Assembly: GCA_013368445.1 (NCBI GenBank)
Contig: JAACJO010000006.1
Location: 1,116,001 to 1,180,000 of the forward strand
Origin: Leucocoprinus leucothites
Taxonomy: Eukaryota > Basidiomycota > Agaricomycetes > Agaricales > Agaricaceae
Reading direction: 5' to 3'
DNA: 64,000 nucleotides
The translations under genes were made by a program, and so were the position numbers. The notes under the pieces were generated by a model. That model did no database searches and had not been told where the DNA came from. It was given only the letters and a program-made list of their open reading frames with translations. Positions 48,824 through 61,020 of this stretch are shown here, in pieces (position 1 is the first letter of the stretch; every line of letters starts with the position of its first letter).

Positions 48824-50146
48824 CGCATGTATTTCGGCAATACAGTGACTCGCCGTATAATGGTGTTTAGGGTGGAAGGGCTTTGAGGCTGCTCACGAGA
48901 GGAGCGGGACGAAGCACTGGGCAGAGTTGGTCGGCACTGTTGGCTACAGAGGGTTATTGGACAAAGGGAGCTTGTCGTACGCTACCTTATACATGTCATA
49001 TTGACGCCTGTGCATACAAACGCCCTGGGAAAAGGGGGTGCATTCCTCTGCCATCCTGAATGAAACGATGAATATGTTCCACTACCGCAAGGTCATGTTG
49101 AACTCACCGGGTCAGCCACATTCGGCCGGTGGTGGTCAATATTCTTCTTTCATATTTCCTTTGAAGTGCTGAGCACTGATCGATAAAGAGAAGATGTCAT
49201 GGAGCAAGAGTGCAGTTACATCGTAATGTGATACTATCACCTAGTAATTGATGAGCCACTAATGGTCTACTCCAACTGCAGTAATCTTACAGCGCTCCGC
49301 GTTAAGTTGATTAGAGTCCATTGTGGTATTCTATTCATTTCGGTAGTTCAGACTCTGATAGGCAAGTGATTTCACACATTATGGCCTTTTGTGGGATCCG
49401 TAGTACTGCAAGAGTAACATAAGAGGAGGGAAGGAGACCGAGATGTTAGAACGAGTGCATAAAGTCTTTCAAGAACGGGATAGCACCAATTGCACCTGTA
49501 TCAAATAATTAGGCCGTGCAAGTGGTCCAGCGTCAGAAAACGTATCATGGAAGACATCAAGAGTACAAGGAGGCGTGTGCGCCTTTGCAATGAGTCTGAT
49601 TCAATGAGCCGCCCAACCATCACATTACTGAAGTACTGATCAGCGATGCTTTGGGTGCTCTATGGGTAGAGAGTCGAGATCCAGTGCCCACAGCCACAGA
49701 TAAAAGATGGACTGTGATCCCAGAGTGACAGTAAAGGACGTCCTGTATGCTCTCGGACGAGTTAGATATTACACGAAAACCCCAAGGCCAAACATCACTA
49801 CGTGTAACAGATCTCGTTCGCTGGAGATCCTCAGTGAAAGGACCCGTTAGATCCCTTGGAATATTCCAATGAGCGAATCAAAGAGTCGTTGTCTTGAGAT
49901 GAAGTCAATCATCTTCTCTGATGTAGAAGCCGAAAAAAAAAGAAGCTGAGAAGAAGTGCTGCCAAAGAGCAACTCGAATTCAAAGAGCGGCTAATTGCAT
50001 AAGCATATTTGTATTTATTAGGATCCAAAGATGTGTATCACGTGCGTAACCTCGGAACGAGTTCTTGCTGTCGAGAACGACCAGCAGCATAGGACGACGC
50101 CGGCTGTTTATTGATCAACTTTGGTCTTTCATCCCTCTTCTATTGA
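48824..50146. other. Non-coding part of duplication copy 2
   Basis: Shared upstream region of the copy-2 small gene (-) and NDUFB7 (+). Only short frames. Contains an A10 run near 49,934 and the CACGTG element. Confidence 0.5.
50039..50044. promoter_or_regulatory. CACGTG motif upstream of NDUFB7
   Basis: Palindromic E-box-type motif about 108 bases before the NDUFB7 ATG, inside a block conserved in duplication copy 1. CACGTG is the known target of Cbf1/bHLH factors in fungi; a role here is inference. Confidence 0.35.
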
Positions 50147-50774
50147 ATGGCATCTTCAACTACCGCGTCTCAAACTGAACTAAAGGCCAACAGGGTACCT
50201 CTACATTGGCGAGATGGTTGCTCTGCGTGAGTGTAATATTTCTTCCGAATCGTGTAGTGCTCATTCCCATACTCTTAACATCTGGAAAAACTGGATCTTT
50301 GTCCATGGATAATGCTCTGGAACCACGACTCTACTCGCCTGTTTTCTTGAACTCGCTGAACAATTCATAATCTTGTATCTCAACTGTACACTCCTCGTTT
50401 CATACCCGAATGAACCGACCATCAACCCACGCATTCCGCGAACTTACGGATTCCTCCTACTATTTACCACGACATCAGGCTCTTGCTCCCTCTAAACGTG
50501 TGTCGGAAGAAGAGCTACTACCTTCCCTGGGAATGTGAACATGAGCGTCATGAGTACGAGCGGTACGTCTTTCGCCGGTTTTCCCTAAATCCACGCCATC
50601 CGCAATGTTCTTACGCATGGTCATCTGTCTTGTTATAGCTGCCAATACGATGAGTAGGTTTCAAATATAATTCTTGCAGAGATTCTCCGAGCGCTGACGG
50701 TATTTCGGGAAATTAGCTACGTTCGACGGATGAAGAAGCTCGCCAAGGCGAAGGCTGAGGCTGCCGATGAGTAG
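50147..50774 (+). CDS. NDUFB7: Mitochondrial complex I subunit NDUFB7 (B18)
   Basis: Accessory subunit of NADH:ubiquinone oxidoreductase on the intermembrane-space side of the inner membrane. Exons 50147-50226, 50479-50562, 50639-50653 (15 bases) and 50717-50774 give 78 residues. The twin CX9C motif is complete: C-SALLLPLNV-C and C-EHERHEYER-C, the disulfide pairs of the MIA40-imported CHCH fold. Family hallmarks are VPLHWRDGCS, the YYLPWECE segment and CQYDDYVRRMKKL. The C-terminal Lys/Ala-rich tail (AKAKAEAADE) is usual. It is slightly shorter than the animal protein. The promoter lies in the right end of duplication copy 2. Confidence 0.93.
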
Positions 50775-51189
50775 GAGATTTGTGAATTAGAGAAGGAACG
50801 AAGGAGTAGTGTGGGTTCTGGTCATTGATAATGTGGCAATAATAGATGTGTTGGCTTTCCTCAATGGGCAACATCATTGGATTTCTTTCATCCTTCATCC
50901 AGACATATGGTGTTCTAGTTACTACTGAGATCGTGATTTCACTTCGAGGCTATCCCCGCTGTGAAGTGGACACTCAAATGCTAATCCTTACGCAAGGAAA
51001 AATCCCGGGAAGAAGTCTGCTGAAGAACTTTGGATTTAAATGGTGGCTACATGACCTTGGAGAGTTACGAAGATTTAGTTGATTAATGACAGTGTGGATA
51101 GGACAACACTGTGAAAGAGATATCCGTCGGAATTATAAGTCTACTGGGAGGCAAGACAATTTAGGTAAGGACGAATAGAGTAACCACCA
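50775..51189. other. Convergent 3' flanks
   Basis: Spacer between NDUFB7 and the minus-strand hypothetical gene. Short frames only. Confidence 0.4.
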
Positions 51190-51990
51190 TCATACTGAAG
51201 ACGTACCGATAAAACGTCGACGGCAGTCGACGAACTCGCCATAAACGATGTCGACCCAGCTGCCACTAAGAGCTTGTCGTAAGACAACCCGGTTAGCAAC
51301 GCCCATCTGTTTCAAGGATTGCTCTGCAAATAGGCAGATAGGCCTGGTATAGTCTGGTGCACCACAAATAACAATTTCATATTCCTGTAAATTTTTCGAC
51401 CGTGTTACGAGAGAAGCTTGGTTGACGGCCCAGGCTGGACCCATACTGTTCGCTTCGCAAAACTTCCGAACCCTGGTCATGGTTGGATATTTGAATACAT
51501 CCTCGATTTCGTCGTCGCTAAGGCATGTGTAGGCGCTAGTTAGAAATTTGATTGGAGGGTTTTGCGTCAAGTTTTCTGAATTGAGGGCGCCATGCATGGG
51601 TCCCAGTGTGACCCTGTCGAGAAGAGGTGGAAGGACGGGCTCGAAGCGCGACCAAACTCTCTGGTCGATGTAGAGCACAGTCAGGGACCGTAGCTCGGTA
51701 CAGAGGCTGATAAACCGTTGGAGGAGAGGAATAGGCCATTGATGAGATCCATAAAGAAGATCACCGACTTCGCCAGGGGTACGACCAATATATAAGTCAT
51801 GGATGAGAGTGAATCTCTTGCTGATGCGCGCATTTGGTATGTCATGTTTGACGACGAAGTTGACGATGTCTTTCGAGAATTGAAAATGGATAGAATGATA
51901 AAGAACTGGTAAAACCCAGTCGTGAACGGTAGAGCTGATTAGACACATCATTGGGGCAACAGATATGTCCTCACAAGCCCTCAATATCAC
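51190..51990 (-). CDS. Hypothetical protein, F-box-associated type, 5' end unresolved
   Basis: An open frame of 267 codons resembling the many uncharacterised agaricomycete proteins with an F-box-like start. It has HDWVLPVLYHSIHFQFSKDI, FTLIHDLYIGRT, LQRFISLCTELRSLTVLYID and LDRVTLGPMHGAL, a leucine-spaced pattern compatible with degenerate repeats, and SLKQMGVANRVVLRQAL near the end. The 801-base frame begins at an acceptor-like site, not an ATG; the first internal ATG is at about 51,951. Upstream, at 52,100-52,150, an F-box-like DGSLPSELIRKVLLH lies on the same strand, but no GT-AG intron joins it in frame, so either the gene is damaged there or the model is incomplete. It is divergent from ATG11. 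Confidence 0.55.
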   Translation of the reverse strand: MILRACEDISVAPMMCLISSTVHDWVLPVLYHSIHFQFSKDIVNFVVKHDIPNARISKRFTLIHDLYIGRTPGEVGDLLYGSHQWPIPLLQRFISLCTELRSLTVLYIDQRVWSRFEPVLPPLLDRVTLGPMHGALNSENLTQNPPIKFLTSAYTCLSDDEIEDVFKYPTMTRVRKFCEANSMGPAWAVNQASLVTRSKNLQEYEIVICGAPDYTRPICLFAEQSLKQMGVANRVVLRQALSGSWVDIVYGEFVDCRRRFIGTSSV

Positions 51991-52593
51991 TGTGAATTCA
52001 CATCAGAGGACCTGGCTGAAACATCATTTGATTGCGCACTCTAATAGTGCGTAAGAATGGCCCAGAATAGAAGAGAAATGCAGGAGTACCTTTCTTATGA
52101 GCTCTGAGGGAAGTGAACCGTCCACAGTATCTTTTATTTTGTGGAATTTCGAGAGAGTAGGAAAGCGACTCTTTTTGCTCGTCTTGGAATGAAGCCGTGG
52201 CATGTTGAAGATGGCATGATAGCCCAGATCTGGTCCGTTTAATCGGGCCTGCATGTTCACTCACATGAGAGGAAGGGGCGGTACTATAACCTCCATGGTA
52301 GTGGTGGCAAGAGAAGGAACACAAGAGAATTGTGGTGCCCATATTTTGCGAGACATTTGGTCGAAACACTGGGGCGGATGAAGTCAGAAGAGGAAAGCGT
52401 CCTGCATTGCCGAATTTAGTAAAGAGTTCCCATCACGTCAGCTCAGTCCGTTTGGCGGCGCTGATCCTTACCTCTTGCGTGTGTTAACGATATCCTTTGC
52501 TTTTTGCTTTTTGCTTCCTCGTATACCCCCTGTACAACTGCTAATTATCTACTTTGACACTATTGTGTGTTCTGAACCACTAATATTCCTGCC
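51991..52593. other. Divergent upstream region, possible first exon of minus gene
   Basis: Between the hypothetical gene and ATG11. Holds the unlinked F-box-like frame on the minus strand (52,024-52,254) and, on the plus side, a C/T-rich stretch ahead of the ATG11 start. Confidence 0.4.
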
Positions 52594-55500
52594 ATGCTGC
52601 GAATATGTCGCGCCGAAGATGGTCGTCTGTTTCAGGTCCGTGGTTGTGCTGCTGCTGTCTCCATAATCATTCAGTCTTTGTCTAGACTAATGCTACTTTG
52701 AGAGATATTGAGAAGTATTTGATCGATTATGCAGGTATCATTCTCCTGCTAATGCTTATTCTAGGGCTGGGAATCTGGAGCTCTTTATCCATCAGGAAAC
52801 CGGATTCGACCAGGAGGCCATGCTGGCGTACCTTTCTGACGGTCGGCGACTAACAAATTCGAACGTTCGGGACCTTGCTGGTGCAGCAGACCAGGTCCGT
52901 GATGTGTTACTCCGTCTACCGAGGTACAATTTAACTCCTATTTCCATAGACTATATATGTGTTCAATAAATTCTACCTTGACTACGAACTGGAGGATGTC
53001 CTTCGAGAGCTACACGTTCAACCAGCACTACAACCCATTGTAGAAGGTCAGCTACATTGTTGCAGCCTGGTTAGTGGTGTTGATGACGGTTAAACCTATG
53101 TACCTCTAGAAAACATACCCGCTACCCCGCCCTTCCGACCTTCCCAGCTTGCTGCTTCATACCTCCGAACAGCGCGCCTACACCATGAACAAGTAAACTC
53201 AATGCTTATATCATTACATTATCAGCACGAAGCTATACGAATAGCAACGAGCAGTCTTGACCTCCATGTCCTCGCAGTCTTCGACACGTTTGATTCGCTC
53301 GCCACAAACTCGAAGCGTGAGCTAGAAAGACAGACAGTCCTTCTTGAGGGTTTGGATGCCGATCTTGAATTGATTAAACGAGTCCGCATACACGTCGATT
53401 TCATGTCAAATGCTGTTCGAAGGGCCATTGAAGCGGGTGAACGACACAGGACGTTAGGCGATTATGTTTCGAATGACAAAATGCGTACAGTGGCAGCCGG
53501 TTGCGCACGGACGCACGGTATGTCTTGCCCTTTCCCTCATCGTCACTCAAGCTGATCTGGAGAGATAGATGACCTTAAGATGCGCTTTGAGCTCGCTGAG
53601 CAAGCCGTTCTAAAGCTGAAAGAAGGTACTGACATGGTCCGGTCATCAGTGGGTGATAGACGGTAAAGATGAACATTTTTACTGGTTGTTTATTGCTTAT
53701 TTTCTTTCCAGCTTGCTGGATGACGCGGAAGCTTCCTTCCGAAGATCTCAGGCACTTGTGGAGAAGATCACCGATTACGCTGCGGCCCTTGAGGGTATGA
53801 TGCACATTGTCTCATTGAAAGCTAGTCGTTCATCCCGTGCCAGATCCGACTACCAACATTGATAGTCTCATTAATGGTGAGAGTGTTTGTCTGGCTCGAC
53901 AGCCGAGAATCTCATCCCCGTAGAACTTCGACAGCTAGATCACGATCTTAGAGACGAGGTTCATTTTGTGGCAGAAGTCAAGGTACTTACTCCTTCACCT
54001 TTTCTCGGGTGTTAGTTGATCTTGGTAACATAGAGCGAATACACTGAACAATGCATCAATACTATCCGCCGCATCAGTCTTCTCAATAATGACGTCGTCC
54101 AAATTCCTCCTGCACTTACCGCGCTTCAAGCGAGCTTCCGCGGGAAGAACAGCTTCTCTCATATCCAGCGGCTCCACAATATGCTATATGCTTATGGCGC
54201 TACCGTGATTGAGATTGTTCGCCGCAAAGAGTTCTGTACGTCGCAATACAACAGGGGTTTTGCCGCTCAGCTGACTCTATAAATGAGCTCGTTTCTTCTT
54301 TCAGCGTGCTCAGACTATTCTTGAGGTAATGGCTAAACTCTCGTAAGATTCATTTCATGCTCCACTCTTGCGATCTATCGCTAATATCTGCCGATACTGT
54401 TTAAAGAGCCAGCGAGCGTAAAAAGCGTCAGGTCTATCGCAGCGAGATTCACGGACAGCTACCTTTCGACACTCGTGGAATGGACGACCCTGTGCCTACA
54501 ATAGACTTCTCACCCACTGGAAGCACCGACGCAGCATATTCACTTGAACGAGCTGATGTTGATGGTATGTATCTTTTTAATTCGGGTTAATAATGTAAAG
54601 TTGATGGCCTTTGTTTAGCACTTGTGCAGGTCCTGGATGATTTGGAACAATATACGAAGGCTTCTAATGATGACATTGCTTTACGAGCGGTGAATGAATG
54701 CAAGGTGTCCTTGAACAGATTGATCGTAAAGATGGACGGATTAGAAACAGGTTTTGACAGAATCGCAGAACGTTCACGTGGGTCATCTTCTCTTCTCGAT
54801 CCCATTTGGTCGTTGACAGCCTAAACATTGATCCAATCCATCATGTAGTTCTATCTGCGTCGCGAGTATCTACTTCTCGTCGGAGATGTGAGGGCTTTGT
54901 TATCGCTTTGGCATTCAATTGATCTAATATTGTCCATCGAAACCTGTCAGCGATAGAAGCGGAAGAGCAGGCCTATCAAGAGCTTGCTGAACAATTGCGT
55001 GCGACCGAGGAGGTGAAGGTGCACCAAGAAACTGCTTTCCAGGAAGAGCGGGCAGCGCTACAACCCGAGATCCAGCGTCTCAAGAAGAACCTAGAACAAA
55101 CCAGTTCGTCTCTTTCTACGGAGCAGGAACGTGGTAATCGACTGGAACGCGAGCTGCACCAAGTTCGAGCGCAGCTAGAAAGTGATGCGAGGGCAAGGCG
55201 GGCGCTGGAAAGCCGAAACGCTGATCTTGCTGCCGATACCGAGGCTCAACGAATATCGCTCGGGCGGGCCTTGGCTGATGCGACGGACCAGTCGCGAGAG
55301 GTGGAGCATCTACGGCAAGAGCTCACACAAGTGAAAGCCGAGTTCGAAGAAGTTAAGACGCTAGAGACTAAAAACGCGGTCAAGGTTGTTGCTCTTCTCG
55401 AGGAACAAGCAAATAATTTGCGTAAATTGGAGGATGCTCGCGCTCGTGGGGAGGACCTACAGGCGCAAATTGAGGCGGCAAGGGCAGAGAGTGGTGAAGT

Positions 55501-57650
55501 TCATCAAGCACTGAAGGAGGCAAGCTCAGAGAAGGATCGCCTTTTGAGAGCACAGGCCTCCGAGCATGATCGCATCATTCGAGACCATCGAGCTGAGGCT
55601 GACGGAGACCGTGCTGTTCTCGAGCGGCAGTTCTTTGAGCTCAAGGTCGCGCTCGAGACCAAAGAAAGGACAGTCAAGGACTTGAAGTCAGAAGTGGAAG
55701 TTGCCAACGCAGATGCTGTGGGATTGCGACAGGAGCTTCAGCGCGTTGAACATGAACTGCGTGACGCAAGGCACACAGAACGAATCCTTCGAGAAGATTT
55801 ACGAGCCGGACAAGTTTCGCGATCAGACTTCGAGCAACGACTGGAAGACGGAGGTCGGCTCCTCGCACAGATATTGGACGTTGCAATCACCTTCCGTGAT
55901 TCCCATGTAAAAGCGATGGCTACTGCCCAAGCCATGACATCTCACACCACTTCTGCGAGGCATGCTACTGCCACAAATGCTTTCAACATGGCAGAATCGG
56001 GTCTGTCCTCAGGACTACGGCACAGCATCATTGGACATGGTCACAACGAGGAAGCCGAGCCTATTGATCCCTCGGAACCCGCAGCGGCCCTCGAGATCTT
56101 ACGTGCATTTGATCATGATCATTTCCTCGAGGTAATATCGAAAACTGGGTCGACGATACGAAAATGGCAGAAGCAATGCAAAGAGTACCGAGAGCGCGCA
56201 AAAGGGAAGATCTCTTTTAGGAATTTCACTAAAGGAGATTTGGCTCTATTCTTGCCTACAAGGAACTCTGTATCAAAGCCATGGGCCGCATTCAATGGTG
56301 AGTCTGAAACGTTACTCTGGTACTACCCATTATCCTCACTGATTCCCGATAATGTTCCGTCTTGTCAATTGACAGTTTCATTCCCGCATTACTTCCTTCA
56401 AGCAACTGGACATCTCGCAGAACAGCTCAAGACGCGGGAATGGATCGTAGCCAGGATCACCTCAATCACAGAACGTGTAGTGGACCATCAGGTGAGCATC
56501 TTCCTCTCTTGGGTATATATCCCACCAGGCGTTGTTAACAAGCTTGGGTTCTTTTTTCCAGGATCCAACTAGCAACCCATATGGCCTCGGCGATGGCGTC
56601 AAGTACTACATGCTTGAAGTGGAAGACTGGACCCAACCAAGTCAAAACAAGCGACGAGTTTCTTCAAGGAAGGTCTCTGTTGACAAGGCCAAAGATGGCA
56701 TTTCGGCCATCACACCCATAAATAGTCCGCCAACCCTCCCTCCTGTTATAGCATCCGGTCCGCCTGAAACCGAAGTCGAAGAGACTTTCCGAGTAACACA
56801 TCCCCCAAACTCTCAGTTCTTTCCAGTCCGTGCACGGTCAAATTCTTCGCCAGGTGCTCGTCCATCATCCTTATCACGGCTTCTGGCGCAAGCATCGGAG
56901 AATCAGATTGACTCTCTTGCAGCACAATACGACGGATCCCAACACGACGACATAACACCGCATGAAACTCCACAAGATAATTCCTCTTCGCCCAGGGATA
57001 CACCGTCGCCTCCACCTCGAAATTCCCATTCGCCCGTACAAACTTCACCTCCTCCCCCTCCATCACCTTCCCTGCCTCCTATCATTTCATCGGTACCACA
57101 AAACTTCTCTAGCCAAGCATCACCATTACGCCCCGCTTCGCGAGCCTCCCGGTTGTCCACGACTTCGAAATTCTCCGGTCGGATACCTGCGCTGGGTACT
57201 TCTTCACCAGGAGGAGCCAAGGCGCCCCCTACCACTGCATTAGCAGATCAAACTTTGTTATCATCATCACCCTCTAACGACGGCAACCCGTTTGGCTCGC
57301 CAGTAACACCTTCACCAGAAGGATCCGTATCCGATGGTATGAATAACTTCCTGAATCGTAATAGAAGGCGAACAACATCATATAATGTCCCACGACCGTC
57401 ACCGCTTGCTGGAAGCAGTACAGCACAAGATCCGCAATCTCCAGCAAGACCAGTCTTGACTGCGGCCAATACGCTTGCAAATCTGGCGAGTAACTGGGGG
57501 GTATCATTCGGAAGGCGGAAGAAAACTGATATGAACTCGCTCACTCCGACCGTCGAATCACCACCGCCAGAAGAGTTGGCAAGAGAGGGGAGTTCGCATG
57601 ACCGCGTTAGGAGCGATACATCAGCGCGAGATTTACTCAAGCGGTTGTGA
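52594..57650 (+). CDS. ATG11: Autophagy scaffold protein ATG11
   Basis: Scaffold for selective autophagy that links cargo receptors to the ATG1 kinase at the assembly site. A multi-exon gene (about 15 exons). The start MLRICRAEDGRLFQ (52594-52635) matches the family N-terminus, followed by a ubiquitin-like segment (EAMLAYLSDGRRLTNSNVRD) and FNKFYLDYELEDVL. The ATG17-like helical region is in 53,200-54,900. A long coiled coil fills about 54,960-55,880 (heptads such as RLKKNLEQTSSSLSTEQERG). The ATG11 C-terminal domain has FTKGDLALFLPTRN, KPWAAFN, FPHYFLQATGHL, REWIVARITSITERVVDHQ and GVKYYMLEVEDW, split by introns with the last exon at 56562-57650. A 300-residue Ser/Pro-rich tail follows. Over 1,000 residues, as usual for ATG11. 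Middle exons are approximate. Confidence 0.9.
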
Positions 57651-58904
57651 TCGTGATCTGGATTTGTGCCTGGCAAAAATAATAAGTCGTCAGTAAATAT
57701 ACCCTCCCTCTACAACAGAACATGGATTGTCAGACGTTCTGTATACTCTCGTCTTTTGGCATTAACCACCTCAAATTAATATCATGCCATGTATCTAAGA
57801 GTTCAATGCACTACTTCAATGCTCGCACCTCCTCGTTCAGCGCACGCCTTGAACAAGAGCCCCGTCATTGATCCTTCCAACTCATCCAACCGACAATTCT
57901 TCACATTGATCTCGTGCCAGGTGGAAAGGCACGAATTCCGAATAATTACGGACTGATTCCACGGTAATTAAACCCTAGCTGTAGACATCCGACTCCGTGA
58001 TGTCCAGGACCGAAAATGCTGCATTTTTGACTAGAGGATACTCGGATGGCATACGGTCTCGGCTCTCAGAAGCTTGGCCGCTGGAAAGTTTGTGTCAATT
58101 CCCTCGGAGAAACCTCATGGTTTGAAATGGGGTGATGTTATGCGGATGATGCGCACTGACTTCAAAGGCTAGACAAGAGATTAGGGAAAGTTATATGGGG
58201 AGAGGAAGCCGAATGGCGTTGTGGTTTGTTGTGATGAAAGCGGAAGTATTTCGGAGGTCAGGGTTCTATTTCGGACTGGGTATGGGTATCTCGTAGATAC
58301 GCAAATGGCCGATTTCAAAACTCCACCTTGGGTGCGGATTATTCTACAGGGTCATCGCTACTTGACATTGGAAGGACTTCCCAGACCTGATCGCTGAAAC
58401 AATGAGGGAAAACCTCGATAAATTGTACAAGCAAGGGCAGAGGGACGACTAGAAGATAGAAACTGGGACGCCACTGGTAGGGGCGCTGGGGCGGGCGTCT
58501 GGGGTCCGCTCTGGAGCCAAAATAGATTGGAGAGGCGGGAAGCAGAATGTGTTCTATGCAGAAAGTAATTTGAGGGAACTGAATGCCAAGATGAAACGAG
58601 AGATCCATCTCGCATGCCGTGAGAACCGGACACAATTGGTTGAGGGGGAGGACCCGTCGGGGGAAGAGTCGCGACTATGCGTGATCTGTTTGCACGCGGG
58701 ACGTGTCAAAGACAAACATTGGCCAATTTGGCAATCATACGGCGTACCTCTGGAAAAACTCCTCGTCTCCGGTCATCTGAGCGTTCTCCATATTGACCCT
58801 CTCCTTTCGTTTCAGCTTCGTATAAAACCCATCCGCTCACTTCTCATGCTTCTTATCCGCTCTCCCTCTTTCAATTTCCCTTGATATTCTGACAAGTTTG
58901 AATC
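57651..58904. other. Intergenic, ATG11 3' flank and transporter promoter
   Basis: A plus-strand frame at 58,549-58,884 is open but has no motifs and runs into the transporter 5' leader, so I do not call it. A C/T-rich stretch lies just before the transporter start. Confidence 0.4.
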
Positions 58905-61020
58905 ATGGGTGGAGGCGCTGTTGCTAATGCTGGCTCCGTCGCTGGGTACACCCATCTTTTGGACCCCAATAGGAAGTGGTACAACAACAGGCGGTACGTA
59001 TTCCGTCTCAATGATTATTACCTTGGAACTCACGTAGACCTGCTTCAGGATTATAACGCTTAATGCGTGGATTGTCCTCCTGTACGTTTTCTGCTTCTTT
59101 GACAATAAATCCTTCCTTACCAGCCACCTTCAGTCTCATTACTTCCTCAACCAACGGTTATGATGGAAGTATGATGAACGGTCTTCAGTCTCTCACCCAA
59201 TGGAAGGGTTATTTCAACAATCCTTCCGGGGGCAAGTTGGGCTTGCTCAATGCTATTCAGGTGTGTTCTATCGTTCCTTCGCCCCCACAGAATCCTCTAA
59301 AATTATATCAAATATAGAACATTGGTAGTTTGGCTGCCTATCCCATGTCCCCCTATCTCTCCGATGGTCTCGGTCGTCGCCCCGCTATTTTCATTGGTGC
59401 CGCTATCATGTGTATCGCTACTGCCATTCAAACCGCCTCTCAATCGACCGGCATGTTCATTGGTGCTCGGTGCGTATAAAGTATTTTTGGCGCTCTGATG
59501 GGAAACTGACAATCGATCCTCAGTTTTTTGATTGGTTTCGGTCTTACCTTTGCTGGTAATGGGTGATCATTTTCTCCGAAACCACAATCTGCTAACAGGA
59601 TCGCTTAGCCAATGCCGCTCCCATGTTGGTCACTGAGATCTCATACCCCACCTACCGTGCCCCACTCACTTCGACCTATAACTCCCTCTGGTATTCTGGC
59701 GCTATCATGTGGGTCCCTACGAAGTCAATAACCTCGCTTTGATCGCTAAATTTAGCTTGACAGTGCTGCATGGACGACCTTCGGTACCTTCAAGATCGCT
59801 GACAGCACTTGGGCATGGCGTATTCCTTCCCTCCTTCAGGGTCTCCCTTCCATTCTCCAAGTCTGCTTGATCTGGTTCGCTCCCGAGTCCCCTCGTTGGC
59901 TTGTCAGTAAGGGTAGGGATGCTGAGGCTCTCAAGACTCTTGCTTACTATCACGCCGACGGTAACACGTGAGTGCGGCTCTAATGGACTTGCATTAACAA
60001 TTCTAATGTGATCTATTTATAGCGAAGATCCCCTTGTTAAGTACGAATTCGAGGAGATCAAGGCCGCTATCGAGTTCGATCGTACTGTTGCTGCTAACGT
60101 GGGCTGGAAGTCTCTCTTCACCAAGACCGGTAACTTGAAGCGTCTCAGGATCATTGTTGCCATTGCCTTCTTCTCGCAATGGTCCGGCAACGGTCTCGTT
60201 TCCTACTACCTCAATCGCGTCTTCGACACCATCGGTATCACCGACCCCACCATCCAGCTCCTCATCAACGGTATCCTCCAGATCTGGAACTTGTTCTGGG
60301 CTCTTGGTGCTTCATTCTTGGTCGATAAGATTGGTCGTCGTATCCTCTTCATGACTTCCGTCGCTGGCATGCTCATCTTCTTCATTCTCCAAACTGTCTG
60401 CTCCGCCCTCTTCGCCCAGCGTAACGACACCGGTGCTGCCCATGCAGTCATTGCTTTCATCTTCCTGTTCTATGCCTCCTATGAGTACGTCGCTTTTCTG
60501 CCCTTTGATGGTACACTTAACTAACGTATATACAGTTTGGCTTTCACCCCCCTTATCGTCTCGTACACCGTTGAGATCTTGCCTTTCGCCATCCGTGCCA
60601 AGGGCTTCACCATCTTCAACTTCGCCATTTCCCTCTCCCTCATCTTCAACCAATACGTCAACCCCATCGCTCTTGGTATGTGCTTAGTCATTGAATATAC
60701 TATCGACTTGCTGATCCTATGTACGTAGATGCTATTGGCTGGAAGTACTACATCGTCTACTGCTGCTGGCTCGCCTTCGAGGGTGTCTTCTGCTACATCT
60801 GTAAGTGTATCATTATTCACCAGCCCCAGACCAGCCTCACTCAAGGTACCGCATAGACATTATTGAGACCAAGAACCGCTCTCTCGAAGAGACTGCTGCC
60901 TTGTTTGATGGTGAGGAGGCAACTGAGCAGATTGCTGGTATCGCCCACGCCAAGCTCGATGAGCCTCACGATGAGAAGCATTCCAACTCATCCTTCCAGG
61001 AGCACAAGTCGGCTGCTTAA
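58905..61020 (+). CDS. MFS sugar transporter (hexose/lactose permease type)
   Basis: Plasma-membrane sugar transporter of the major facilitator superfamily, nearest to fungal lactose/hexose permeases (LAC12-like). Multi-exon; introns near 58,995, 59,073, 59,262, 59,470, 59,560, 59,708, 59,969, 60,485, 60,676 and 60,801 restore one frame of about 530 residues. Hallmarks: SSTNGYDGSMMNGLQ in helix 1, DGLGRRPAIFIG (first RxGRR loop), ARFLIGFGLTFAANAAPML, EISYPTYRAPLTS, PESPRWLVSKGR between the two halves, SQWSGNGLVSYYLNRVFD, DKIGRRILFMTS (second loop), PFAIRAKGF and ETKNRSLEE after helix 12. The C-terminus is hydrophilic. The substrate is not determinable. Pyrimidine-rich codons suggest strong expression. 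Confidence 0.93.

Larger units (their letters stand above)
48120..50118. repeat. Tandem duplication, copy 2
   Basis: About 2.0 kb, the second unit of the duplication. Its right edge lies about 28 bases before the NDUFB7 start codon, so it includes that gene's promoter. See copy 1 for shared landmarks. Confidence 0.9.

Noticed and set aside
58549..58884. 111-codon plus-strand frame before the transporter
   Set aside because: No motif and ends in the transporter leader, a position expected to be non-coding.
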